Of a DNA stretch of 64,000 nt, positions 11,190-20,153 are shown one piece after another. Origin of the DNA: Bombyx mori (Eukaryota > Arthropoda > Insecta > Lepidoptera > Bombycidae); assembly GCF_030269925.1 (NCBI RefSeq), contig NC_085119.1:11815001-11879000 (forward strand), given 5' to 3'. A program made the translations under genes and the position numbers. The first letter of the stretch is position 1, and every line of letters begins with the position of its first letter. The notes beneath the pieces are model-generated. The model made no database searches. It saw nothing but the letters and a program-made list of their open reading frames with translations, and was not told where the DNA came from.

Positions 11190-11248
11190 TCGCGACCGAA
11201 CCTCTGTTCAGAAGACAGAGTGTCTTCTGAACAGAGGTTCGGTCGCGA
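11190..11248. repeat. Perfect 28-bp inverted repeat, 3-nt spacer (ORF2 foldback 1)
   Basis: Arm 11190-11217 is the exact reverse complement of 11221-11248, with spacer GAG. The right arm encodes the normal endonuclease residues LLNRGSVA, so the left arm looks like the inverted copy. It replaces a few residues and shifts the frame. Confidence 0.95.
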
Positions 11249-13443
11249 CCTGCGTGCGGTGGAACGGGGAATCACACGTGGACGTGTCGTTCGCGTCTCC
11301 GTCCGCCGCACGCCGTGTCCGTGGCTGGCGTGTTCTCGAGGGGGCGGAGACGCTCTCGGACCATCGGTTTGTTCGATTTGAGCTCTCCGTTTCCACTTCG
11401 TTGAATGCGCCGGCCGAAGACGTCCGCGGCAAGGAGGAGCTCCCGCGTAGCGCTCCCCGATCATTCCCACGATGGGCACTGAAGCGCCTGAATAAGGTGC
11501 TCGCGGTGGAGGCGGCCACAGTGGCCGCGTGGGCGCCGATGCCCGCGCATCTAGTGGACGTGGAGTCGGAGGCCGATTGGTTCCGGGGTACGATGCGTCG
11601 CCTCTGCGATGCTGCGATGCCCCGGGTCAGTGGCCGCGCCCCACGTGGCGGTGCGTATTGGTGGACGCCCGAGATCGCACTCCTCAGAGAGGAGTGCGTG
11701 CGGGCACGCCGCCGAAGCGCCCGCCACCGCCGTCGCCGTCTTCGCGGTATGGATTTCGCGGAGGTGGGGGCCCGCTTACATTCCGACTGCCGTGAGAAGC
11801 AGGAGACTCTGCGGCGGGCCATCGGCGAGGCCAAGTCTCAGAGCATGAATACGCTCCTGGAGACGCTCGATCAGGATCCCTGGGGGCGCCCGTACCAGAC
11901 GGTACGCAAGAAATTGCGACCGTGGGCGCTCCCGGTGACGGAGCGTCTCCAGCCGCAGCAGCTGCGGGATATTGTCTCCGGGCTATTCCCGCGGATGGAG
12001 AGGGACTTTGAGCCCCCCTTCATGGGCGTGCCGCCACGCCTTGACGCGAGCGGTGATGCCCCTGCTGAGGTGGTCCCTCCGAGCATATCGGAGCAGGAGA
12101 TGCGTGCGGCCGTGTCGAGGATGCGGAGGAAAGACGCGGCCCCCGGCCCTGACGGTGTTCACGGTCGGGTTTGGGATTTGGCCTTCGGTGCCCTTGGGGA
12201 CCGGCTCGTGCGGCTCTTTGAAGCCTGCCTCGAGTCGGGGCGGTTTCCAAAGCAGTGGAAGACGGGCAGACTTGTTCTGCTAAGGAAGGAGGGACGCCCT
12301 GCGGACTCACCTGCGGGGTATCGTCCCATCGTGTTGCTGGACGAAGCGGGAAAACTGCTCGAGCGAGTGGTGGCCGCCCGCATCGTCCAGCACCTGACGG
12401 GAGTGGGTCCTGATTTGTCAGCGGAGCAGTTCGGATTCAGGGACGGCCGCTCGACCATTGACGCGGTGATGCGCGTGCGCGCCCTCTCTGATGAGACTGT
12501 CGGCCGGGGTGGGGTTGCACTGGCGGTGTCCCTGGACATCGCCAATGCGTTCAACACCCTGCCCTGGTCGGTGATCGCGGGGGCGCTGCAGTATCACGGC
12601 GTCCCTGCGTATCTCCGTCGGCTGATCGGGTCCTACCTCGAGGATAGGTCGGTCGTGTGCACCGGGCACGGTGGGACGGTGCTCCGCTTCCCCGTCCAGC
12701 GCGGTGTTCCACAGGGGTCGGTCCTTGGCCCTCTCTTGTGGAACATCGGCTACGACTGGGTCTTGCGTGGCGCCCTAAGCACTCCTCTCCCGGGTCTGAG
12801 CGTAGTTTGCTACGCGGACGACACTTTGGTCGTGGCCCGGGGGAGGGACTTGCGAGAGTCTGCCCGTCTTTCCTGCGCGGGGGTGGCCTTCGTCATCGGC
12901 AGGATCCGACGGTTGGTTCTGGAGGTGGCGCTTGATAAATCCCAGGCCCTGTTGTTTCACGGGGCCCAGAGAGCGCCGCCTCAGGGGGCCCACCTCGTGA
13001 TCGGAGGCGTTCGCGTCGAGATCGAGGCAACCGGGTTGCGGTACCTCGGTCTCGTACTGGACGGTCGTTGGAGCTTTCGCGCTCACTTTGAAAGATTAGG
13101 TCCCCGACTGATGGCGGCCGCCGGCTCGCTGAGTCGGCTGTTGCCGAACGTCGGGGGGCCTGACGTGGTGGTGCACCGCCTCTACACGGGGGTGGTGCGG
13201 TCGATGGCACTGTACGGGGCTCCCGTGTGGTGCCACGTCCTGACCCGCGACAACGTTGCGGCGTTGCGACGTCCGCAGCGCGCGATTGCGGTCAGGGCGG
13301 TTCGTAGATACCGCACCGTCTCGTTCGAGGCGGCGTGCGTGTTAGCTGGGCCGCCTCCCTGGGACCTGGAAGCGGAGGCGCTCGCTGCAGATTACGCGTG
13401 GCGATGCGATCTCCGCTCCAGGGGGGAGCCGCGTCCCGGTCCC

Positions 13444-13481
13444 CGACAAGTCCGGTCCCAAAAATAGGACCGGACTTGTCG
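13444..13481. repeat. Perfect 15-bp inverted repeat, 8-nt spacer (ORF2 foldback 2)
   Basis: CGACAAGTCCGGTCC at 13444-13458 is exactly inverted at 13467-13481. The right arm belongs to the normal sequence (KIGPDLS). The left arm sits where about 330 bp present in R1 copy 2 (47431-47773) are missing. Confidence 0.95.
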
Positions 13482-13676
13482 CTTCCGACCGTCGTGGCTA
13501 CGATGCTCGGCAGCGACGAGTCCTGGCAGGCGATGCTCGACTTCTGCGAGTCCACCATCTCGCAGAAGGAGGCGGCGGAACGGGAGAGGGAGAGCTCTTC
13601 TTCCCTCTCGGCGCCGTGCCGCCGCCGTCGAGCCGGGGGTCGGAGGAGGGCGTTTGTCCAGCTCCAGCCCCTATGA

Positions 13677-14273
13677 GGAGGCAGTCTCCTCCCGGTGATG
13701 GTCACGGGGCGACCTAAGGGGGTTGAGACTACGCCGCACGCTACCGTCACTCTAGCGCGCTGGCACCAGGAGGACGGGACGGCGCGTCAGCGGCTGCGGA
13801 CTGCGATGCGGTCCGCATTTTCGTCGTCGCTGTCGTCGCCGAACATACTGTTGAAGAGCAACCCGGTCGGCGGTGTATCGCGTTCCGACCTGGCAGGCTG
13901 GTTCTGGCCCAGCGGGGTATCCCGGAACACCAGCGGCACCGCCCGGGCGGCCTGGTAGGGTCGCCGTACCGCGGAGACCGACGTCGTTGGTCGTCGACTA
14001 TCGCCTCGACGACCCGTCGGTCGGGTGTCCTCGGGGTGGCGCCGCGTGTCTGGTTGTAGTGTTGACCGCGGGAACCCCCCTACTCTGTCCAGGTTCTGAC
14101 CCCGGACGAAGATCGGACGTCGGGTGTAAGAGTGCAGGGGAGTCGTTTAGTGGGTGGGCCCTAAAATCCTTGGGCCCGCGATCTGCTCTCAACACCTGCA
14201 GATCGTTAAGTCTCACATACCCCGCGCGCCCTCTAGGCGCGGGGACCTCGTAGGAGGTTAGGCCTTCTACCCG
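13677..14273 (+). other. 3' UTR of R1-clade copy 1
   Basis: GC-rich non-coding tail. It shares CTGGTTCTGGCCCAGCGGGG with the 3' UTR of copy 2 (48061-48082; one mismatch). It ends with a GC stem (14220-14227 pairing with 14237-14244) about 30 nt before the A-tail. Confidence 0.7.
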
Positions 14274-14290
14274 AAAAAAAAAAAAAAAAA

Positions 14291-14500
14291 GTTTGCCGAG
14301 TTGAACGAATACGATTACTGGGGTTCCTAAGCCTGTTCCTAGTGTTACAGCTGAAGGCGTCTAATGCGAGAGCTATTGGATCTGACGGATCCGTAAGGAC
14401 GTGTCTAGGGCGATGACGGTGACTTGCTTCTGCGTGATCAGGATTCAGGGAGTACTCAGCGGCGGCAACGATAAGGCGATAAGCATGAAGTCAAAGACAA
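14291..14500 (-). mobile_element. Jockey-type LINE ORF2 C-terminal part, minus strand (outer element resumes)
   Basis: After the second copy of GTTTGCCGAGTT, the reverse complement continues the Jockey LINE. It matches 45640-45830 of the intact copy, for example GACACGTCCTTACGGATCC and the CCGCCGCTGA(C/G)TACTCC block. Similarity fades beyond about 14490, so the exact 5' truncation point is unclear; it could extend to about 14560. Confidence 0.8.
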
Positions 14501-15726
14501 GGGTGGCGTTAACCGTCATCATTCATGCCATCTCAAAGGAGATAATGCGGTAACCTCGAATAGTCCTAACCATGGTGAATCTTATTAGATATTAGACACA
14601 GAAGCAGTCGTTTTACGTTTGTATAACCCACAGATAATATGCAATCGATTTTAACCGATCGATTTCAATTAAGCATACATACATCAAAGTTATACATACA
14701 TCTCGAATAATGACACATATCAATTTAGAGAACGGTACCATGAGCTTAGTACCTTTTAAAGTGTTTAACGCAACATCCATTTTGAACAGGTGACAGAAAA
14801 TCACGAAATGAATATAAAAATATATACTCGGTGAAGATTGATAGCGGAAGCTATTTCATATCACATTGCATTTTATTCTTAATTTCCTGTCAAAACAATA
14901 AAATATCGATACATTTTATTTAATATAAATACATAATGTTTTTATAATTATGGTGCTCTTCGTTGCTTGATATGATAAATCTATTCGCTAATCATTCAAT
15001 ATAATCATTTATCATGGAATAAATTCGTTAATTAGGAAAAGAAAACGTGTCGTGGGTGTAACACTTATGTCATTATAAACGCATTTCTATTCGTGCGAAA
15101 TAAGGGCGTTGTCAGGACTTAGCCCAAAGGAATTTCTGAGGACATTAAATTTAGTTAATGAATGATTGATGATATTTGTATAAAACTCTTGTATTTACAC
15201 TTAATAAATATATTACTACTGAAGTCCCAAAGAACTTTTAAATTAAAGTATAAAATATAAAATCACTGTGGTGAAATATGATACATAATATTTTTTCCTA
15301 TATAGTATGTTATATTCTATAAAGTTACTATTTATCAAATATTTTATTCTACATAGTATATATTTATATAATTGGTGACGGAAAAAAAAAATGTACAGTG
15401 TTACGACGTCGATATCACCTTAAAACTACGCAATATAATAATATGTAAATTAGCTATTTCTAAGAAGCTAACTAACAAAAATGCATACAACTTTTACCAT
15501 TTATTTTAAATAACTTTAAGTACTTTAAGTTATTTATTTAGGTTGCTTTTTTTTGCTTTCGGTGACCTAAACTATTTCATAAATAAATTTCGCGTTTGAT
15601 CTGCGGAAACATCGTTATACTTATATTGTGTTACAAAATAACGACTAGTTATTGTATATTAATTCATTCACTAAAACAGATTATTTTAAAGACCTTGAGT
15701 TATGTTATTGCCTGAATGTGAATTAT
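14501..15726. other. AT-rich non-coding stretch
   Basis: No gene is recognised. The first 60 bp may still be diverged Jockey LINE. Confidence 0.4.
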
Positions 15727-16245
15727 TACTGTCGCTTATGGACGTCAGCAATGCCAGAGCCAAGCCGCTGATTTTGTTTTGTTGTGTTATATTTGTGTGT
15801 GTGGTTGTTTAAATGGATGGACGAGCTCACAGCCCACCTGATATTAAGCGGTTACTCGAGCCATCTTGAGATATAAGTTCTAAGGTCTCAAGTATAGTTA
15901 CAACGGCTGCCCTACCCTTCAAACCGAAACGCATTACTACTTCACGGCAGATATAGGCAGGGTGGCGGTACCTACCCGCGAGGACTCACAAAAGGTCTTA
16001 CCACCAGTAAAAAGTACTCTCTGCGAGCCTTATTTGAAACAGGAGGATATACAAATGTAATAGCGCTCGGGAAATACCGTAGAGGGGAGCTAATTCTGAA
16101 GTCGAATGGTAAGTGGAACAAAAGATCTCTGGAAACGCATTGTGGATGAACGCAGTGCTTCTCGGTAGTATGGACGACCTCTACTGGTGGGCAGGTGGGC
16201 TGGCCTGGTGGGCTGGTAGCATCGTCCCGATGGTAAGAAACGCGA
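15727..16245 (-). mobile_element. Repeat B (probable LINE 3' end), split by a Bm1
   Basis: The left part (15727-15771: TATGGACGTCAGCAATGCCA...GCCAAGCCGCTG) and right part (from about 16010: AAGTACTCTCTGCGAGCC... AGCGCTCGGGAAA...CTCTGGAAACGCA) are contiguous in the copy at 39828-40018. The interruption is a Bm1 at 15772-16012. Repeat B recurs at 31.2, 34.9, 35.6, 38.5, 39.9 and 49.3 kb. I recognise the unit as a dispersed silkworm repeat but cannot name it safely. Confidence 0.7.
15772..16012 (-). mobile_element. Bm1 SINE, minus strand, inside repeat B
   Basis: Bm1 3' end in reverse complement (GGACGAGCTCACAGCCCACC) through the CATTACTACTTCACGGC block to CCACCAGTA. About 40 bp are missing between the ACTCGAGCC and CATCTTGAGATA blocks. 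Confidence 0.9.
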
Positions 16246-17169
16246 TGGTAATTATATATTAATTGAGTTGATATAAGTAAATTTTATTTAAAAAATATAT
16301 TTTAATTAGCCGTGAGCAGACATTACCGAATGTAATTTTAAAATATAGGTAAACTGATCGCCAGTTTCTAAATGCAAGCGAATTTTTAAAACCTAGAACG
16401 CGCCCTTTGTTTTATCGAAATAATAATTAAGGTTTATCGACATTTCAAAACGTCAGTACTTTATCGAGTCTCGTCTCTCGCGTTAACTTCATTAGGACTC
16501 CGCTTTGCAACTCTGATTCGCGGATCCATTAATTTTGAAAACCACGTGCGTATCTCGACCCACTAATTATCTCTAACTAAAATTTCTTTGGATGCGATAA
16601 ATCATCGGCAAATCAAACTGTGTCAGTGTCAGAAACATGAATCAATCCCTGAGTTTTGTATCAATACTTTATACACATTTAGGTATGAGTTTATATTTCG
16701 TTCCACTGAGGCAGGTGAGATGATTAAAAGAAATCCATTCCGCACTGATCATAAGCACTGACGCCTAAATATATGCATAATATGCATATAAGATCTTTAA
16801 GCGTCAGTGTCAGTCTTATTTATAACAATAAGTACAATTAGATGTTTATATAAATAATAATTCAATATGTTATGTTGCTCTGTAAAAACAAATAAACGAC
16901 AATTAAAGTCTATTTGTAGCATAAATTCTATCACGATTTCGTCACCGCTCTTTTATTGACATCCCACATTAATTCGAACTGCTTTACAAACAATGCAATC
17001 GCGAAAATATAACATATACAAATATGTATTAAACATATATAAGGCAATTCTATAACCTTTGTGATTGCATTGTACTTATACCATCGAAGTAAACAAATAG
17101 TTGCGTTTAAGCTACGTTATAGTAGATGGCTAAAATAAGCTAGTGATACATACCGAATTATACTTAACA
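16246..17169. other. AT-rich non-coding stretch
   Basis: Unassigned. It contains an imperfect palindrome at 16756-16809 (CACTGACGC ... GCGTCAGTG) with a TATGCATAATATGCATA core. Confidence 0.4.
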
Positions 17170-17352
17170 ATGGTACTGCTGTGAAGTAGTCATCCATTCT
17201 AGTTTGAAGGGTGAGACAATTATACATTTATAGAACAAGAGACCGCTATACAATAAAATCGACCTCGACCTTCAACCTCTCGGCGGTATTTACGTTGTTG
17301 ATGTCCATGGGCTCCGGTAGCCACTTAGCACCGGATGGGCCGTGAACTTACA
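17170..17352 (+). mobile_element. Bm1 SINE, old diverged copy
   Basis: Degenerate Bm1 body: GCTGTGAAGTAGT, TTTGAAGGGTGAGACA, TTTACGTTGTTGATGTCCATGG, CTCCGGTAGCCACTTAGCACC. Many substitutions suggest an old insertion. Confidence 0.75.
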
Positions 17353-17993
17353 TAAACAATATAAAAAGAAAACTGTCCAACATTTTTAGCTGGAACGCAT
17401 GGTTCTTAGCGGAAAAATACACGCCCAAGATATGAACTGTCTATTAACACCAACCATATCAGCGTCTTACGCATATGTACCTATTCATAGCATAGCGGCT
17501 CAAATGACCGGTAATGTAATTTTTTTTTTAAAAGAAATTTTCAGTTTTGTTTCACTTTATTAATGAAAGCTTTTTTTTGAATAACAATAGCTTTCATTAT
17601 TATGTCAAATTAAATTAATCAAATCAGAATGGAATAATCGAACAAATTATTCTGCTCTAAATTCTAAATAGTCATTTTTTATAGCCTCCTCTTCATGTGA
17701 ACATGTTTCGTATGCAATTCTCGTCGTCTCTTTTATACGAATTTACTTACTAATGATGATTAGGCTAAAGTCTTGATCGCCCACGCTTTTCCATTATGCA
17801 GAGACGGAGCAGTAAAATTTACCTATTCGCTTATGCAGTACTAATTACAGCAAGTGTTCAAATTGAAATGACTTTATAATTAATGATAATAAATGATAAT
17901 ACCTATTTACTACGCCTGTAACCTAGTGGCCTAACCGGTTTAATAAGCCGCTAAAAGCGACACGCAGTTTTAATATTTACGTATTGTCTATAA
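17353..17993. other. AT-rich non-coding stretch
   Basis: Nothing recognised. A 10-bp inverted pair AATGAAAGCT / AGCTTTCATT lies at about 17562-17600. Confidence 0.35.
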
Positions 17994-18263
17994 TCTATAA
18001 TATATATAATATATAATATTATAAAGAGGAAAGATGTGTTTGTTTGTTTGTATTGAATAGGCTCCGAAACTACTGAACCGATTTGAAAAATTCTTTCACT
18101 GTTGGAAAGCTACGCTATCCCCTGGTGACATAGGCTATAGTTATCAAAAAGTTAGGGATCCCTACTGAAACTCTAATAATGTAATTCAATGTGTAAAAAA
18201 ATTACCTAAAATTCTTTACATCGCGTCCGCTACTTCCCAAGCGAAGCCGGGGCGGGCCGCTAG
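17994..18263 (+). mobile_element. Helitron-like non-autonomous element, about 270 bp
   Basis: It begins TCTATAATATATATAA after an A (17993) and ends GCCGGGGCGGGCCGCTAG before a T (18264). This fits the Helitron signature of 5' TC and 3' CTAG inserted between A and T. The interior phrase GAACCGATTTGAAAAATTC and the GAAGCCGGGGCGGGCCGC end are typical of lepidopteran Helitron-like repeats. No Rep/helicase coding. Confidence 0.65.
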
Positions 18264-20003
18264 TTATTTATAAAACAATTTTATATACCAGTATAACAGT
18301 AAGTATAACAGTAACAGAAGTTCTTTAATTAATTATTTCAAAATTTAATACTTGAATGATTTTGGTTAAGACGAACGAACGAATTACTAAGAAAGTAGCT
18401 AAAATATTTATATCTAATAAAACGTGTGAAAAAAATAGCTCTCTTGCTGTTAAGTTGTTGCCACAGCACATAGACATTTCAACGTTTTACTGGGTCTCCC
18501 TATACCCCCGTCATACAATCACACCCCGCGAGCTCGCACGCACATCTACTCTGCATGTTCCATGCATCATCAAGATTCACCCTCAACATGGAAGAGGAAA
18601 GGAAAGGAGTAGAACTGGCTCTCCAACCCACACGCCGGACACGGCTAGGCTATTTGCCGTGGACTCTAGTTGGAGGGTGGGTCGCCAGCCAGTCGGACTA
18701 CATCCTACCACCGATTATCTTTTTGGCTCCCGTTTAGCACCACCCAGGGATCACTTTTAGGGTATCCCTGATTAAACCTACAGAAGCGGGAAGCATCGAT
18801 CTCCCATTATAAACAACACCAGTGATACAGGCAAGAACCCTGCCTATCCCGGGGGCTCTTTTTAAGACAAATTTTAATGAAAAGCACTTGGTTCCTAATC
18901 TTAAGCAGATTTATCAATCTTCATTTAAAGAGTAATGTTTCAAAGCGCTCTAGAAACACTGCATTGCTTACAAACTTATAAGACGCCCATACATCTGCGA
19001 ATCTGTGAGTTTGAATTGTTGTTAACAAAAGTGGCAGTGAGAAAATTACAATCACCTTCATAAAGTAATAAAAACTCACTATCAAACTGATAATTTTGCA
19101 AAGCCTTGTAATATAAGTGATTATTTATTTTTAAAAGCGTTGAAAAATATTGAGCGGTTCCGCGGAACGATTATTGTTCTTTGTTTATGGTCTGGTTTCT
19201 CGCGATTTTATAGCGGCAAAATTATTTCTTGAATGCAAACAAGAAGTTTCCATGTCAATTAACATGTTCATAGCACTCAATTTCAGGAAAGTTTATTGTC
19301 TTAAAACAATCGTAGCAAGTACTTTTAGCTATGTTTCAGTGGTAACAACACATCAGTTTACATCCGTGCTGAGTTATTCTATGATCTGCCACAAGTTCCT
19401 AAGAATTATTTCCCTTTGTCGGAACACAATGAAATACTACGATTATAATTGATTAAATTGCACGAAATAATTTAGGGCACTAAAAGGAAATGCAGCTATT
19501 AAAATGTTGAATTTTTAAAAAATGCTTAGTTTCTACTATAGCAAAAATAACACTTCCTAAAAACAAACCGCGCTTGTACGTTAAGACCAAGGGAAAATCT
19601 CATCTCAGCTAATAAAAAGAAAATACGTAAGCGCAGCTTCTATTAGTTTGTTATTCAGGATTAATGAAACACGTTGCATTTTCCCAAGCTTAAAGAGTTG
19701 CTTAAGTCACTCTCTGGTTCATAAACTATCAGCCCAATAGTAACAGTTACTCATAGCTTAGCAACTTTTGATTTACAAACCCTTGCTATCCCTTGCGATC
19801 CTTGTATGTGATGGTAAATTAAAATTATACATCCATAGATGCCATAATACATCAAAGAAAAAACAATTTTTTTGTTTTTATTTAATTCCAAGCATTTTCG
19901 TACTTATTCACCTTTTAAACCTTCTCTGCACTACCATAAATATTTCAAGACCAAAATTAGCCAAATCGGTTCAGCCGATCTCAAGTTTTAGCGAGACTAT
20001 ACT
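18264..20003. other. Non-coding stretch with an unassigned GC-richer patch
   Basis: 18500-18860 is less AT-rich and has overlapping short open frames (such as 18555-18737), but I recognise no domain. It may be an old transposon fragment. The rest is AT-rich with nothing recognised. Confidence 0.35.
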
Positions 20004-20153
20004 TGTAACTATACTCGAGACCTTAGAACTTGTATCTCAAGGTGGGTGGCGCATTTACGTTGTGGATGTCTATGGGCTCCAGTAACCACTTAACACCAGG
20101 TGGGCTGTGAGCTCGTCCACCCTACTAAGCAATAAAAAAAAATAAAAATAAAA
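20004..20153 (+). mobile_element. Bm1 SINE, 3' third only
   Basis: Starts at GTAACTATACTCGAGACC and continues through ATCTCAAGGTGGGTGGCGC and CTCCAGTAACCACTTAACACC to TAAGCAATAA plus an A-rich tail. Confidence 0.9.

Larger units (their letters stand above)
10733..13676 (+). pseudogene. R1-clade ORF2 (endonuclease-reverse transcriptase), broken
   Basis: ORF2 would encode the enzyme for target-primed reverse transcription. From ATG 10733 the endonuclease domain runs in one frame (LQANVNHSARAQDLL near the start, AEPY, then AGDLNAK at about 11108). It hits a frameshift at an inverted-repeat junction at 11190-11248. It resumes in a second frame with LLNRGSVATC and the SDHRF endonuclease motif. 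The reverse-transcriptase domain follows, with YADD at 12811-12822. That frame ends at 13467 at a second inverted-repeat junction that deletes about 330 bp, including the C-terminal CCHC knuckle. The last part (KIGPDLS to the stop at 13676) is in a third frame. It is not functional as it stands. Confidence 0.85.
10483..14290 (+). mobile_element. R1-clade LINE, copy 1, 5'-truncated, 3.8 kb
   Basis: The element starts inside the last zinc knuckle of ORF1, carries a near-complete but broken ORF2, a GC-rich 3' UTR and a 17-A tail (14274-14290). A 12-bp duplication flanks it. Assignment rests on an apurinic-like endonuclease plus a YADD reverse transcriptase and an ORF1 CCHC end typical of the R1 clade. 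It is not in rDNA but in another LINE. Base composition (strongly GC-rich) contrasts sharply with the AT-rich surroundings. The exact family is not recognised. Confidence 0.85.

Noticed and set aside
10934..13210. Long antisense open frames over the R1-clade ORF2
   Set aside because: GC-rich coding sequence leaves open frames on the opposite strand; the sense strand has recognisable endonuclease and reverse-transcriptase motifs.
18500..18860. GC-richer island with overlapping short open frames
   Set aside because: No protein motif or repeat identity could be established; left as unassigned sequence rather than called a gene.
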